Below are positions 31,492-40,858 of a DNA stretch of 47,951 bases, one piece after another; the stretch's first letter is position 1; the number at the start of each line of letters is the position of its first letter. The notes below the pieces were generated by a model. The model did not search any database. It was not told the origin of the DNA and worked only from the letters and a program-made list of their open reading frames with translations. The position numbers were made by a program, and so were the translations under genes. The stretch is from contig JAPPGU010000041.1 of NCBI GenBank assembly GCA_028821265.1, positions 1-47,951 of the forward strand. The letters run 5' to 3'. Origin of the DNA: a bacterium. Lineage in GTDB: Bacteria; Actinomycetota; Acidimicrobiia; Spongiisociales; Spongiisociaceae.

Positions 31492-33441
31492 TCAGACCGC
31501 GGCCGGGGGGCGGAGGCGGTCGGCCACGGCGCGGGTGAGGCGGTCGAGGATGGCGGCCAGAAGGACGATGGCGATGCCGGCCTCGAAGCCGCGGCCCACC
31601 GCGTCGCTGCGGCGCAGGCCCCGGACGGCCTCCAGGCCCAGCCCGCCCCCGCCGACCAGCCCGGCGATGACGACCATGGCCAGGATGAGCATGATCACCT
31701 GGTTCACCGCCACCATCAGCTCGGGTGCGGCCAGCGGCATCTCCACCTGGCGGAGGCGCTGGGCCCGGGTCGCCCCGAAGCTCTCCGCCGCCTCGTGGGT
31801 CTCGACGGGCACCCGGCGCAGCCCGAGGTCGGTGTAGTGGACCGCGGCCGGTAGTGCGTAGACGACCGAGGCGATGATGCCGGGGATGCGGCCCACGTGG
31901 AAGAGGGTGATCACCGGCACCAGCAGCACGAAGCTCGGGATCGTCTGGAAGAAGTCCAGCACCGGGCGGAGGGCGGTGCGGAGCAGGTCGTTGTGCGAGG
32001 ACATGATCCCCACCGGCACGCCCACGGCCAGGGTGGCGGCCACTGCCAGGAGGACCTGGGCCAGGGTGTCCATGGACAGCTCCCACATGCCCAGGAGGCC
32101 GATGGCTGCCAGCGCCGCACCGATCCCGACCGCCAGGCGGGGCCCCCGAGCCCAGAGCCCGAGAACGACCCCGATCCCGATCATGGCCGGCCACGGGATG
32201 CCGGAGGAGAGGAGCTCGCGCAGCGGTATCACGAGCTGGGTGGTGACGAAGTCGCTGAACGGACCCGTCCCGATGCCCGATCCACCGATGTCGTACAGGT
32301 TGTCCCGGGCCCAATCGGTGAGGCTGTTGACGTAGGGGGCGAACCGCCAGCCGAGCGCCTTGGGGAATTCGTTGAGGCCGAGCACGCCCCCGGCCACGGC
32401 GCCGACCGCCGTCACCGCGGCCAGCCATCGGATGGCCGGGAGGTCGTCGCCCGGGTCGGCGGTGGCGACGCCGGTGGAGAAGCGGTCCAGGATGATGGCC
32501 ATGATCACGATGGCGATGCCCGCTTCGGAGGCCTTGCCCACGTTGATGCTCCGCATGGCCTGCAGCACCACCTGGCCGAGGCCCCCGGCGCCGATGAAGG
32601 CGGCTATCACCACCATGCTCATGGCCAGCATGGTGGTCTGGTTCATTCCGGCGAAGATGGCCGGCCGCGCCTGGGGGAGACGCACCAGCCGCAGGGTCTG
32701 CCGCTCGGTGGCGCCGAACATCTCCGACGCCTCCACGGTGGACTGCGGGACGGTACGCAGCCCCACCTCGGTGAGCCTCACCACCGGGGCCAGGGCGAAG
32801 ATCACCGTGGAGATCATGGCCGGGACCCGCCCGAACCCGAACAGCAGGACGAAGGGGATGAGGTAGACGAACCCCGGCATGGTCTGCATGGTGTCCAGGG
32901 TGGGCCGGGTGATGCGGGCGACCGCATCGCTGCGCCACGCCGCGATCCCCAGCGGGATCCCGATGGCCATGGAGACGAGCACCGCCACTCCCATCAGCGC
33001 CAGGGTGGCGAACGCCTCGTTCCAGAGGCCGATCACCCCGATCAGCGCTACGCCGGCCAGACCCAGCGCGCCGGCCAGCCGGCCCCTGGTCCACCACAGC
33101 CCCAGACCGGTGAACAGCGGGTAGCAATACCAGGGGAACCACCTGAGGAGAGATTCCAGCCTGCGGATGGCCCAGTCCATGGTGTCGGTGAGCGGGTTCA
33201 GGAAGACGGTGTACAGCCAGTGGGAGTTCTGGTTCGTGATCAGCCAGCGCCGTGCCCGGTCGATAGGGTCGGCCAGGCCGATGTTCCAGGACTCCGGGAA
33301 GACGCCGAAGTCGGTGAGGATGCGGAAGGCCGCCACCAGCAGGATCATCCCGCCGAGTACCAGGGCGAGGCGCGCCGGCCCGCTTCTCCACGCGCCCTGG
33401 AGCCCGTCGGCGCCGGGGCGGACCCCGTCCAGCGCCGTCAT
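31492..33441 (-). CDS. betaine/proline ABC transporter, double permease
   Basis: This 649-residue membrane protein contains two ProW/OpuAB-type permease domains in tandem. The first EAA-like loop is [20 protein letters not shown] (about residue 240) and the second [20 protein letters not shown] (about 560). Each is followed by the usual [19 protein letters not shown] or [20 protein letters not shown] segment. Members usually carry one such domain of about 280 residues, so this is a fusion of two. It would move glycine betaine or similar osmolytes with the ATPase and binding protein in this operon. Start ATG 33441 overlaps the ATPase stop by 4 bp. Confidence 0.88.
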   Translation of the reverse strand: MTALDGVRPGADGLQGAWRSGPARLALVLGGMILLVAAFRILTDFGVFPESWNIGLADPIDRARRWLITNQNSHWLYTVFLNPLTDTMDWAIRRLESLLRWFPWYCYPLFTGLGLWWTRGRLAGALGLAGVALIGVIGLWNEAFATLALMGVAVLVSMAIGIPLGIAAWRSDAVARITRPTLDTMQTMPGFVYLIPFVLLFGFGRVPAMISTVIFALAPVVRLTEVGLRTVPQSTVEASEMFGATERQTLRLVRLPQARPAIFAGMNQTTMLAMSMVVIAAFIGAGGLGQVVLQAMRSINVGKASEAGIAIVIMAIILDRFSTGVATADPGDDLPAIRWLAAVTAVGAVAGGVLGLNEFPKALGWRFAPYVNSLTDWARDNLYDIGGSGIGTGPFSDFVTTQLVIPLRELLSSGIPWPAMIGIGVVLGLWARGPRLAVGIGAALAAIGLLGMWELSMDTLAQVLLAVAATLAVGVPVGIMSSHNDLLRTALRPVLDFFQTIPSFVLLVPVITLFHVGRIPGIIASVVYALPAAVHYTDLGLRRVPVETHEAAESFGATRAQRLRQVEMPLAAPELMVAVNQVIMLILAMVVIAGLVGGGGLGLEAVRGLRRSDAVGRGFEAGIAIVLLAAILDRLTRAVADRLRPPAAV

Positions 33442-34496
33442 CGCCGGTCGGGGGAGATCACGCCGGCGACCTCGTCCGCGTGGAGCAGCCCCACGGGTGC
33501 CTCCTGCTCATCGCACACCAGCACGGGTTCGGTGGAGCCCAGCAGGTGGGGAAGGACCGCCTCCAGCGGCGTGGTCTCGGACACCTTCGGCCACCCGTGG
33601 TCGACCTCGGTTCCCTCCAGCGGCCGCATCACCGAGCAGGCCTGCAGGACCTTCACCACCGGGGCGTCCTGGGTGAACGCCCGCACGTAGTCGTCCGCCG
33701 GGTCGGTGAGTATCTCCACCGGGGTGCCGACCTGCACGAACGCCCCGTCGTTCATGATGGCGATCCGGTCCGCCAGCTTCAGGGCCTCTACGAAGTCGTG
33801 GGTAATGAACACCAGCGTCCGGCGCAGCCTCATCTGGAGCTCGATCAGCTCGTCCTGCATGTCCCGGCGGATGAGCGGGTCGAGTGCGGAGAACGGCTCG
33901 TCGAAGAACAGCACCTCGGGATCGACGGCCAGCGCCCGGGCCAGGCCCACCCGCTGCTGCATGCCGCCGCTGAGTTGCTGGGGGTGATGATCGCCCCAGC
34001 CCTCCAGGCCGACAGTCTCCAGGAGTTCCCGGGCGCGCTCCTGCCGCTCGCGGCGGTCCACCCCCTGCACCTCCAGCCCGTAGGCCACGTTGTCCACCAC
34101 AGTGCGATGGGGGAACAGCCCGAAGTGCTGGAACACCATGGCCATCTTCCGGCGCCGCAGATCGCGCAGCGTGGCGCTGTCGGCCTGAGTGAGCTCCGTG
34201 CCGCACACCTCCACGGTTCCCTCGGTGGGCTCGATCAGGTGGGAGACGCACCGGACGAGGGTGGACTTTCCCGATCCGGAGAGGCCCATGACCACGAACG
34301 TCTCCCCAGGGGACACCTGGAAGCTGACGTCGCGCACCGCCACCACGCTGCCGACGGCCTCCCTTATCTCCTCCCGGCCGGCCCCGGCCTCCGCCATCTC
34401 CCGCGCCTCGGCGGCCCGCCTGCCGAAGACCTTCCACACGCCCTCGACCCTGACCCGGGAGGCCTCGCTACTCGCGTCCATCGCTGTGTCCATCAT
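33438..34496 (-). CDS. betaine/proline ABC transporter ATP-binding protein
   Basis: This 352-residue ATPase shows Walker [16 protein letters not shown], signature [15 protein letters not shown], Walker [15 protein letters not shown] and the switch His in LVFITHDF. A ProV-specific insert ([20 protein letters not shown]) precedes Walker A. The C-terminus is a shortened CBS-like region ([20 protein letters not shown]). Start chosen at ATG 34496; the open frame extends to 34568 but without a better ribosome site. It drives import together with the fused permease, to which it is translationally coupled. Confidence 0.9.
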   Translation of the reverse strand: MMDTAMDASSEASRVRVEGVWKVFGRRAAEAREMAEAGAGREEIREAVGSVVAVRDVSFQVSPGETFVVMGLSGSGKSTLVRCVSHLIEPTEGTVEVCGTELTQADSATLRDLRRRKMAMVFQHFGLFPHRTVVDNVAYGLEVQGVDRRERQERARELLETVGLEGWGDHHPQQLSGGMQQRVGLARALAVDPEVLFFDEPFSALDPLIRRDMQDELIELQMRLRRTLVFITHDFVEALKLADRIAIMNDGAFVQVGTPVEILTDPADDYVRAFTQDAPVVKVLQACSVMRPLEGTEVDHGWPKVSETTPLEAVLPHLLGSTEPVLVCDEQEAPVGLLHADEVAGVISPDRR

Positions 34497-34533
34497 CTTG
34501 ATCCAACTTCCACCGTCGATTGTCGAGCGTTCG

Positions 34534-36171
34534 TCACCCGGCCGGTTCCGCCGGGTAGACCGGGACATCCAGGGGCTCCAGGGGCTGGTTGCCCAGGATG
34601 AGGTCGGCCGCCTTCTCCGCGATCATCATCACCGGAGCGTAGATGTTGCCGTTCGTGACCGTCGGCATAACCGAAGCGTCCACCACGCTCAGCCCCTCGG
34701 TGCCGTGAACCCGCATCGATCCGGGCTCCACGACCGACCGGTCGTCGATGCCCATGCGAGCCGTTCCGGAGGGATGCAGGGCCGTTTCGGCGTCCCGGGC
34801 GACCCAGTCCAGGATCTCCTCGCCGGTTGAGACCTCCGGGCCGGGCGACAGCTCCCCGGCGTTGAAGGGGGCGAACGCCGGCTGGTTCATGATGTGGCGG
34901 GTCACCCGGACGGCCTCGACCCACTCCCGGCGATCCTGGTCGGTGGAGAGGTAGTTGAACCGGAGGGACGGCTTCACCCTCGGGTCGCGCGACTTGATCC
35001 GGACGTAGCCCCGGGCGTCCGAGTACATGGGGCCGACATGGACCTGGTATCCGTGGCCGTGGCTCGGCGAAGAGCCGTCGTAGCGGATGGCCAGCGGCAG
35101 GAAGTGGAACATGAGGTTGGGGTAGGACACGTCCGGGTTGGAGCGGACGAAACCGCCGCCCTCGAAGTGGTTGGTGGCGCCGGGTCCCCTCCGGGCCAGC
35201 CATTGCATCCCGATCCAGGGTCGGCGCCACAGGCGAAGGGCCGGCTGCATCGACACCGGCCGGCGGGAGGCGTACTGGACGTACACCTCGAGGTGGTCCT
35301 GGAGGTTCTCGCCGACCCCCGGAAGGTCGGTGACCACCGGGATGTCCAGCGACTCCAGGAGACCGGCGGGCCCCACCCCGGAGAGCTGGAGCAGCTGGGC
35401 GGATCCGAACGCCCCGGCGCACAGCAGGACGTGCCGGCCCCGGACGGTGCGGTCACGGCCCCGCCGGCGGTACTCCACCCCCACCGCCCGCCTGGCCTTG
35501 AACAGGACCCGGTTGATGAGGGCGCCGGTCTTCACGTCGAGGTTCTTGCGATGCATCACCGGATGCAGGTAGGCCACCGAAGCCGAGACCCGCCGTCCCC
35601 GGTGGATGTTGCGGTCGAAGGGCGCGAACCCCTCCTGGCGGTACCCGTTCACGTCGTCGGTCAGCGCGTACCCGGCCTCCTGCACCGCTTCGAAGAAGGC
35701 CACAAAGAGGGGACTGTCGGCCGGTCCCCGTTCCAGCACCAGCGGGCCCTCCCCGCCCCGCCATCCATCCGCACCGGCCAGGCAGGTCTCCGAACGCTTG
35801 AAGTAGGGGAGGCAGTGGCGGTAGTCCCAGCCCTCCATGCCGGGTTCGGCGGCCCACTTGTCGTAGTCGGCCGGGTTGCCCCGCTGGAAGATCATGCCGT
35901 TGATCGAGCTCGATCCGCCGAGAACCTTTCCACGGGCGTGGTAGATCCTCCGGCCACCCATGTGGGGCTCGGGATCGCTCTGGTATCGCCAGTCGTAGAA
36001 GCGGCTGCCGATGGGGAAGGCCAGGGCCGCCGGCATGTGGATGAACACGTCCCAGCGGTAGTCCCGGCGCCCGGCTTCCAGCACCAGAACCCGGTTGCCG
36101 GCATCCGCGCTCAGCCGGTTGGCCAGGGCGCACCCGGCCGAGCCACCTCCCACGATGATGAAGTCGTACAA
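34534..36171 (-). CDS. betA: GMC-family FAD oxidoreductase, choline dehydrogenase-like
   Basis: This 545-residue protein has FAD-binding [19 protein letters not shown] at 2-20 and GMC signature 1 [20 protein letters not shown]. Signature 2 is [18 protein letters not shown]. The catalytic His is H466 in [11 protein letters not shown], and the conserved Asn lies in [20 protein letters not shown]. The sequence is closest to choline dehydrogenases, which make betaine aldehyde from choline. Lying between the binding protein and ATPase genes of a betaine-type importer, it probably oxidises an imported precursor. Other GMC alcohol oxidases cannot be ruled out. Confidence 0.85.
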   Translation of the reverse strand: MYDFIIVGGGSAGCALANRLSADAGNRVLVLEAGRRDYRWDVFIHMPAALAFPIGSRFYDWRYQSDPEPHMGGRRIYHARGKVLGGSSSINGMIFQRGNPADYDKWAAEPGMEGWDYRHCLPYFKRSETCLAGADGWRGGEGPLVLERGPADSPLFVAFFEAVQEAGYALTDDVNGYRQEGFAPFDRNIHRGRRVSASVAYLHPVMHRKNLDVKTGALINRVLFKARRAVGVEYRRRGRDRTVRGRHVLLCAGAFGSAQLLQLSGVGPAGLLESLDIPVVTDLPGVGENLQDHLEVYVQYASRRPVSMQPALRLWRRPWIGMQWLARRGPGATNHFEGGGFVRSNPDVSYPNLMFHFLPLAIRYDGSSPSHGHGYQVHVGPMYSDARGYVRIKSRDPRVKPSLRFNYLSTDQDRREWVEAVRVTRHIMNQPAFAPFNAGELSPGPEVSTGEEILDWVARDAETALHPSGTARMGIDDRSVVEPGSMRVHGTEGLSVVDASVMPTVTNGNIYAPVMMIAEKAADLILGNQPLEPLDVPVYPAEPAG

Positions 36172-36194
36172 GAACTACTCCTCGGGGGAAGGCT

Positions 36195-36232
36195 ACCGGC
36201 GCCGGCAGGTCTGGCTAGCCGCCGGCGCCGGT
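36195..36232 (-). terminator. 12-bp perfect hairpin between binding-protein and dehydrogenase genes
   Basis: ACCGGCGCCGGC (36195-36206) and GCCGGCGCCGGT (36221-36232) pair perfectly around a 14-nt loop just after the binding-protein stop. In transporter operons such a stem often protects the upstream mRNA or partially terminates. That would give more binding protein than downstream products. Confidence 0.65.
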
Positions 36233-36244
36233 TCTTACCTGCCT

Positions 36245-37231
36245 TCAGGAGGAGGGGATCCAGGCACTCCAGACGTCGGAATTCGCCTCGATCCACTGGG
36301 CGGCGGCCTCGTCCACCGTCAGGCCGTCGTTCTCGATGGCCGACAGCATCTGGATCTGGTCGGCGGTCGAGTAGTTCATGGCCCGCAGGAAGGCATCGGC
36401 GTCGGGGGCGTTTTCAGCCAGATCGCGGTTGACGATCTTGAACAGCACGTCCTCCGGGTAGTCGCAATCGATCCCGCCGGCATCACCCGTGGCGTAGCAC
36501 TCATCGCTGTAGGCGGGGAGCGCCACCCGGGTGAGGTCGTAGGTGTTGAACGCCGAGTGCGGGGTCCAGAAGTAGAAGAGAGCGGGCTCCTGGCGGCTGT
36601 ACGCAGAGTCCAGGGCGGCCAGGATGCCGGCCTCGGAGCCGACGTACACGATCTCGAGCGGCAGGTTCAGGTTGGCGATGATCTGCTCGTCGTAGATCGT
36701 CCAGCTGGGGTCACCGCTCAGGAACTGGCCCTTGTCACCGGTCTCGGCGGTGGCGAACAGACCCGCCAGCTCGGGATCGGCGAAGCCCTCCCAGGTTGCC
36801 AGCGCCGGATGCTGATCCACCATGTATGACGGCATGAACCAACCGATCTCGCCGATCGGACCGATCAGGCCGGCGTTGTCCACGTTCCCGTCCGCGCTAT
36901 CGATGAAGTCGGCCACGTTCTGGGCGTGACCCGAGGGCCATACCTCCAGCGAGGCGTCGAGATCTCCGGTGTTGATCGCGGCCCACTGGGCGTTCTCGTC
37001 GATGTCCACTCGTTCGACGGTGTAACCGAGCTCCTCCTCCAGCAACTGGGCCGCCACCGCGACGTTGGCCGCAGAGCCGTTCCAGGGATTGACGGCGAGC
37101 TTGATAGTTGTCTGGGAACCGCGGGAGTCGTCCTCGGCGCAGCCCGTGGCAATAAGTGCCAGCACGGCGACGAGCGCGAAAACGAGACGGCGGCTTCCCC
37201 TCTTGGTGTGGCGGGTTCGCACTGTGTACAC
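36245..37231 (-). CDS. betaine/proline ABC transporter substrate-binding lipoprotein
   Basis: This 328-residue lipoprotein starts at GTG 37231. A basic N-terminus and VFALVAVLALIATGC give a lipobox with Cys31. The mature part is of the OpuAC/ProX type: IKLAVNPWNGSAANVAVAAQ, LEVWPSGHAQNVADFI and FYFWTPHSAFNTYDLTRV. The Trp residues in these motifs are the usual quaternary-amine cage, consistent with glycine betaine or choline binding. It is the first gene of the operon, and the hairpin at 36195-36232 follows it. Confidence 0.9.
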   Translation of the reverse strand: MYTVRTRHTKRGSRRLVFALVAVLALIATGCAEDDSRGSQTTIKLAVNPWNGSAANVAVAAQLLEEELGYTVERVDIDENAQWAAINTGDLDASLEVWPSGHAQNVADFIDSADGNVDNAGLIGPIGEIGWFMPSYMVDQHPALATWEGFADPELAGLFATAETGDKGQFLSGDPSWTIYDEQIIANLNLPLEIVYVGSEAGILAALDSAYSRQEPALFYFWTPHSAFNTYDLTRVALPAYSDECYATGDAGGIDCDYPEDVLFKIVNRDLAENAPDADAFLRAMNYSTADQIQMLSAIENDGLTVDEAAAQWIEANSDVWSAWIPSS

Positions 37232-37433
37232 CCCATTCCTGGTCGGGATAACTTCTCAGGCAGGCCTGTAGCGTGCCCGGTCACAAGATTACCTGTTGCG
37301 AGAGCGCTACACCCGACCAAACGGTCATTTGTACGTAAGATGGTCTATGTCCGAGCCTACGGTTGGCTCCGGTTGTCGGAGTCCGGTGGGACGCTCGGTA
37401 CGGGTCCGCGGTCCCCAGGCCCAGCAGGTTCAC

Positions 37434-37439
37434 TACAAT
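37434..37439 (+). promoter_or_regulatory. -10 element of proA (leaderless)
   Basis: TACAAT lies 9 bp before ATG 37449, so the transcript would begin at or next to the start codon. No Shine-Dalgarno is present and the -35 position is not consensus. The 217-bp divergent gap to the binding-protein gene holds both promoters. Confidence 0.5.
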
Positions 37440-37448
37440 CCTGCCCCT

Positions 37449-38744
37449 ATGTCTACGGGTGCTTCAACGGAGGATCAGGCGAGGTCGGCTCGGGAGGCCC
37501 AGCGCGCCTTCGTGGTGGAGGGCGCCGACATGCGGACCGAGGTGCTGCGGAACCTGGAGCGCCTGCTTGGCGAGCGCGAGGACGACCTGCTGGCCGCCAA
37601 CCAGCGGGACCTGGAGGCTCCGGGGGCGGACGACCTCCCGGGACCGATCCGCAAGCGCCTGGCGCTGTCGCCGTCCAAGCTGGAGACGTTGCGGGAGGGC
37701 GTGAACGTCCTGATCGACTCGGCCGACCCGGTGGGGCTCCCCCTGATCCGCCGGGAACTGGACGAAGGGCTGGTCCTCGAGCAGGTACGGGTCCCGATCG
37801 GCGTGTTGCTGATCGTCTTCGAGAGCCGCCCCGACGCGGTGATCCAGATCGGCTCGCTGGCGCTGCGCACCGGCAACGCGGTGCTCATGAAGGGCGGATC
37901 CGAGGCCCTGCACTCCAACCGGGCGCTCACCGACCTGTTGCGGGAGGCGGTCGTCAAGGCGGGAGGACCCGCCGATGTGGTCCAGAACGTGGAGGGCCGG
38001 GAGGCGGTGGCCGACCTGCTGTCCATGGACGAGCACATCGACCTGGTCGTCCCCCGGGGCTCCGCCGACCTGGTGCGCGCCATCAAGGCGGCGTCGCGCA
38101 TCCCCGTGCTGGGTCATGCGGACGGCATCTGCCATGTCTACGTGGATGAGACTGCCGACCCCCGTATGGCGGTCCGGGTGGCGGTGGACTCCAAGACGAA
38201 CTACGTCGCCGTCTGCAACGCCGCCGAGACCCTGCTGCTCCACCGCGACTTCCCGGCGGGCCGGGTGGTGGTCCAGGCCCTGCTCGATGCCGGGGTGGAG
38301 GTGCGCGGGGACGAGGCGGTGGCGGCCATGGCGCCGGGTGTCACGCCCGCTGACCCGTCCGACTTCGGCCAGGAGTTCGGGGATCTCGTCATCGCGGCCC
38401 GGGTGGTGGACGGGCTCGAAGACGCCATCGACCACATCCATGGTTACGGGTCGGCGCACACCGACACCGTGGTCACCGAGGACACCCAGGTGGCGCGGCG
38501 CTTCCTCGAGACAGTCGACTCCGCCTCGGTGTTCTGGAACGCCAGCACCCGGTTCGCGGACGGGTTCCGCTACGGGTTGGGCGCCGAGGTGGGCATCGCC
38601 ACCGGCCGCGTCCACGCCCGGGGTCCGATGGGGGCCGAAGGACTGTTCACCACCAAGTGGCTGCTGCGGGGCGAAGGGCACGTGGTGGGCGACTACGGGC
38701 CGGGCAAGCGGTCCTACACCCACCGGGACCTGGCGCTCGGCTGA
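37449..38744 (+). CDS. proA: gamma-glutamyl phosphate reductase (glutamate-5-semialdehyde dehydrogenase)
   Basis: This 431-residue protein of normal length has VLLIVFESRPDAVIQIGSLA, then LRTGNAVLMKGGSEALHSNR, the catalytic Cys256 in NYVAVCNAAETLLLH, and FWNASTRFADGFRYGLGAEV. The last runs into VGIATGRVHARGPMG, the ProA signature. It reduces gamma-glutamyl phosphate with NADPH in proline synthesis. ATG 37449 is chosen because the -10 element is directly upstream; the open frame to 37296 is non-coding in style. No proB is adjacent. Confidence 0.95.
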   Translation: MSTGASTEDQARSAREAQRAFVVEGADMRTEVLRNLERLLGEREDDLLAANQRDLEAPGADDLPGPIRKRLALSPSKLETLREGVNVLIDSADPVGLPLIRRELDEGLVLEQVRVPIGVLLIVFESRPDAVIQIGSLALRTGNAVLMKGGSEALHSNRALTDLLREAVVKAGGPADVVQNVEGREAVADLLSMDEHIDLVVPRGSADLVRAIKAASRIPVLGHADGICHVYVDETADPRMAVRVAVDSKTNYVAVCNAAETLLLHRDFPAGRVVVQALLDAGVEVRGDEAVAAMAPGVTPADPSDFGQEFGDLVIAARVVDGLEDAIDHIHGYGSAHTDTVVTEDTQVARRFLETVDSASVFWNASTRFADGFRYGLGAEVGIATGRVHARGPMGAEGLFTTKWLLRGEGHVVGDYGPGKRSYTHRDLALG

Positions 38745-38751
38745 CGCCGGG

Positions 38752-39192
38752 CTATTCGACCAGCAGGATCAGCGTCTCGGCCACACAGGCGGGCCTGGCG
38801 GACCCTTCCAGCTCGATCGTCACCTTCTCCTCGAGAAGGATGCCGTTGGGCTTCTCCGACACGCCCGCTACCTCCCGGACCACCCGCACCCTCGAACCGA
38901 CCGGGACCGGGCTGAGGAACCGGACCCGGTTGAGACCGTAGTTGATGATCATGTTCACTCCGGGGAGGTCGAGCTCGGGGCCGATCCCCGGTGTCAGCGC
39001 CAGGGTCATGAACCCGTGGGCGATGGTGGCGCCGAACGGACCTTCGGCAGCCCGGGCGGCGTCCACGTGGATCCATTGAGGGTCACGGGTGGCGTCGGCG
39101 AAGCGGTCGATGTCGGCCTGGGTGATGGTGTGCCAATCACCCACCCCGATGACCTGGCCGACCCGGGCCTCCAGTTCCGCCCCGATGCTCAT
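38752..39192 (-). CDS. MaoC-like (R)-enoyl-CoA hydratase/dehydratase
   Basis: This 146-residue hot-dog-fold protein contains ITQADIDRFADATRDPQWIH then VDAARAAEGPFGATIAHGFM, the hydratase-2 motif with catalytic Asp (RDPQWIHVD) and His. The usual NYGLNRVRFLSPVPVGSRVR follows. It would hydrate enoyl-CoA esters. The gene starts at ATG 39192, 21 bp after the AlaX-like gene on the same strand. Confidence 0.9.
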   Translation of the reverse strand: MSIGAELEARVGQVIGVGDWHTITQADIDRFADATRDPQWIHVDAARAAEGPFGATIAHGFMTLALTPGIGPELDLPGVNMIINYGLNRVRFLSPVPVGSRVRVVREVAGVSEKPNGILLEEKVTIELEGSARPACVAETLILLVE

Positions 39193-39212
39193 CGGTCGCC
39201 CCGGTTCGGCTG

Positions 39213-39938
39213 CTACGCGGGGTCGTCTTCGAGGGCCACCCGGATGCGGCGGAACCCCCGACCCTTCGACTGGACCTTGGTGATCCGCACCCGGCCCACC
39301 TCCCTGGTCGTGTTGACATGGGTGCCGCCGTCCGCCTGGCGGTCCAGGCCCACGATGTCGATCACCCGAATCCGGCGCACCGAGGGCGGTATCAGGTTGA
39401 CCTTCGTACGGATGAGGCTGGGCTCGAGATCGGCCTCCTCGCGGTCCATGAAGGACACCTCGACAGGCAGGTGGCGGGCGATGGCATCGTTCAACGCCTG
39501 CTCGACGGGATCCCGCAGGCTGGCGTCCCAGTTGGGGATCTCGAAATCCAGGCGACCGTGGCCGGGTTCCATGTTGCCGCCAGTCACCGGGCTCCGGAAC
39601 CGCTCCCAGATCACCCCGCAGAGGGCGTGCATCGATGTGTGGGTACGCATCAGCCGGTACCGGCGGTCCCAGTCGATCCTGCCGATCACCTTCGTTCCCA
39701 CCTTCGGAAGCCCGCCCTCGAGCCAGTGCCACACACCGTCCGAGTCCTGCTTGACCCGTACCACCTGGAGCCGGTCATCTCCGATCGCCAGTTCTCCGAC
39801 GTCCACCGGCTGACCACCCCCGCCCGGATAGAACACCGTCCGGTCGAGCAGCACCCGCCCATCGTCAACGTCGGTAGCCACCACCTCGGCCGCCATCTCG
39901 CGGGCATAGGAGTCAACAGAGTAGATCTGCTCCGTCAT
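39213..39938 (-). CDS. AlaX-type alanyl-tRNA editing protein
   Basis: This 241-residue protein has an N-terminal TVFYPGGGGQPVDVGEL barrel, zinc-binding H100-TSM-H104 in RTHTSMHAL, and the second motif DGGTHVNTTREVG with H207. The usual Cys of the second zinc motif (CxxxH) is D203 here, a substitution I believe occurs in related proteins. The family removes wrongly attached Ser or Gly from tRNA-Ala in trans. Start ATG 39938. Confidence 0.85.
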   Translation of the reverse strand: MTEQIYSVDSYAREMAAEVVATDVDDGRVLLDRTVFYPGGGGQPVDVGELAIGDDRLQVVRVKQDSDGVWHWLEGGLPKVGTKVIGRIDWDRRYRLMRTHTSMHALCGVIWERFRSPVTGGNMEPGHGRLDFEIPNWDASLRDPVEQALNDAIARHLPVEVSFMDREEADLEPSLIRTKVNLIPPSVRRIRVIDIVGLDRQADGGTHVNTTREVGRVRITKVQSKGRGFRRIRVALEDDPA

Positions 39939-40057
39939 AGCACCAACGATACCCCGATCACGATCAGGCCCTCGCTCCCGCCCATCGATCCGCCACCCGG
40001 TCGGCAGCACCACCCGAGGCTCCCGCTGCCCTCATGTGGCCGCCCCGCTTCTGGGGG

Positions 40058-40318
40058 AAAATTTTTTCGCGTTCTCGCAACAAGGGGTTGAAACCGTCAC
40101 AGCTCCGATATACGTTGCCTATCGCCAAGCACCAACACCGGCCGATAGAGATGAGACCGATCGGAACGGCCGGCCCGAGGGAACACAAGGCTTCATGGAG
40201 CGAACAGCCGAGGCCCGGCATCCAGCCCGGCATGGCCGACCACGCTCCAACAGGATGGGTGGTGGCGGGGGCGGGGCCCGGTGCGGAGCACCGGTTTTTC
40301 GCGACTTTTGGCGCCCGG
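40058..40318 (+). repeat. dispersed composite repeat, copy D
   Basis: It begins with AATTTTTTCGCGTTCTCGCA, then AAGGGGTTGAAACCGTCACA, ATACGTTGCCTATCGCCAAG and CACCGGCCGATAG. These are followed by GACCGATCGGAACGGCCGG, GGTGGTGGCGGGGGCGGGGC and the CCCGGTGCGGAGCACCGG stem before TTTTTCGCGAC. It is the best-preserved copy with B and lies between the AlaX and WhiB genes, outside the main accessory region. The 120 bp before it hold no gene. Confidence 0.75.
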
Positions 40319-40320
40319 CG

Positions 40321-40429
40321 GTTCTTGAGGCGGAGGGCGTCATCCGTGACGCTGTGATCCTGAGGTTCGGCGGCGTCACGGTTCTTGAGGCGGAGGGCGT
40401 CATCCGTGACGCTGTGATCCTGAGGTTCG
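40321..40429. repeat. imperfect palindrome array, locus 4 (60-bp tandem)
   Basis: Positions 40321-40369 and 40381-40429 are identical over 49 bp, with an exact 60-bp period. Each unit runs GTTCTTGAGGCGGAGGGCGT, a CATCCGTGACG centre, then TGATCCTGAGGTTCG. It is attached to composite repeat copy D. Confidence 0.85.
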
Positions 40430-40492
40430 CCCGTGGCGATGGGTCAACCGAACCCGGTCATCGGAGCGACTCCCGGTAGGGAAAGGGACGGG

Positions 40493-40792
40493 TCAGCCGG
40501 CTTCTCTCAGGTCCTTGAGCCACCGCTGCCGGAGCCGGCGCCGCTCGCCCTGGGTGGTGCCACCCCAGACCCCCTCGGTCTGGTTGGTGCCCACCGCGTA
40601 GGACAAGCACTCGGACGCCACCGGGCATCCGTCGCATACCTGCTTCGCTCGCTCCACTCCCACCACGTCCCCCGGATCGGGGAAGAAGATGCCCGGGTCG
40701 GCCGTCCGGCACGCCGCGAGGTCGCGCCACGACGACCCACCCGCCGGGGATTGGATCGCTGTGAAGATGATCGGTGTAGCGCTGCGTCTCAT
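40493..40792 (-). CDS. WhiB-family iron-sulfur regulator
   Basis: This 99-residue protein has four Cys in the WhiB pattern C-x24-C-x2-C-x5-C (LAACRTADPGIFF, QVCDGCPVASECLSYAV). The G-V-W-G-G turn (TEGVWGGTTQGERRRLRQRW) and basic tail are also present. WhiB proteins hold a 4Fe-4S cluster and act with the main sigma factor in actinobacteria, controlling development, redox or nutrient responses. Start ATG 40792 is chosen by length; the frame extends to GTG 40840. Its specific regulon cannot be read from the sequence. Confidence 0.9.
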   Translation of the reverse strand: MRRSATPIIFTAIQSPAGGSSWRDLAACRTADPGIFFPDPGDVVGVERAKQVCDGCPVASECLSYAVGTNQTEGVWGGTTQGERRRLRQRWLKDLREAG

Positions 40793-40858
40793 ACCCCGTA
40801 CAACAACCGTCGGGCCTGGCGTGTTCCCTGTTTCTGACACGCGGTCGGCAACACCCGG

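Noticed and set aside
31897-33690. A 597-codon open frame opposite the permease
   Set aside because: Antisense shadow; the minus strand encodes textbook permease motifs and overlaps the ATPase by ATGA.
34894-36432. A 512-codon open frame opposite the GMC dehydrogenase
   Set aside because: Antisense shadow with no family motifs.
40321-40429. Possible CRISPR array
   Set aside because: Only two units, identical over 49 bp including the intervening part; no cas genes anywhere in the window.
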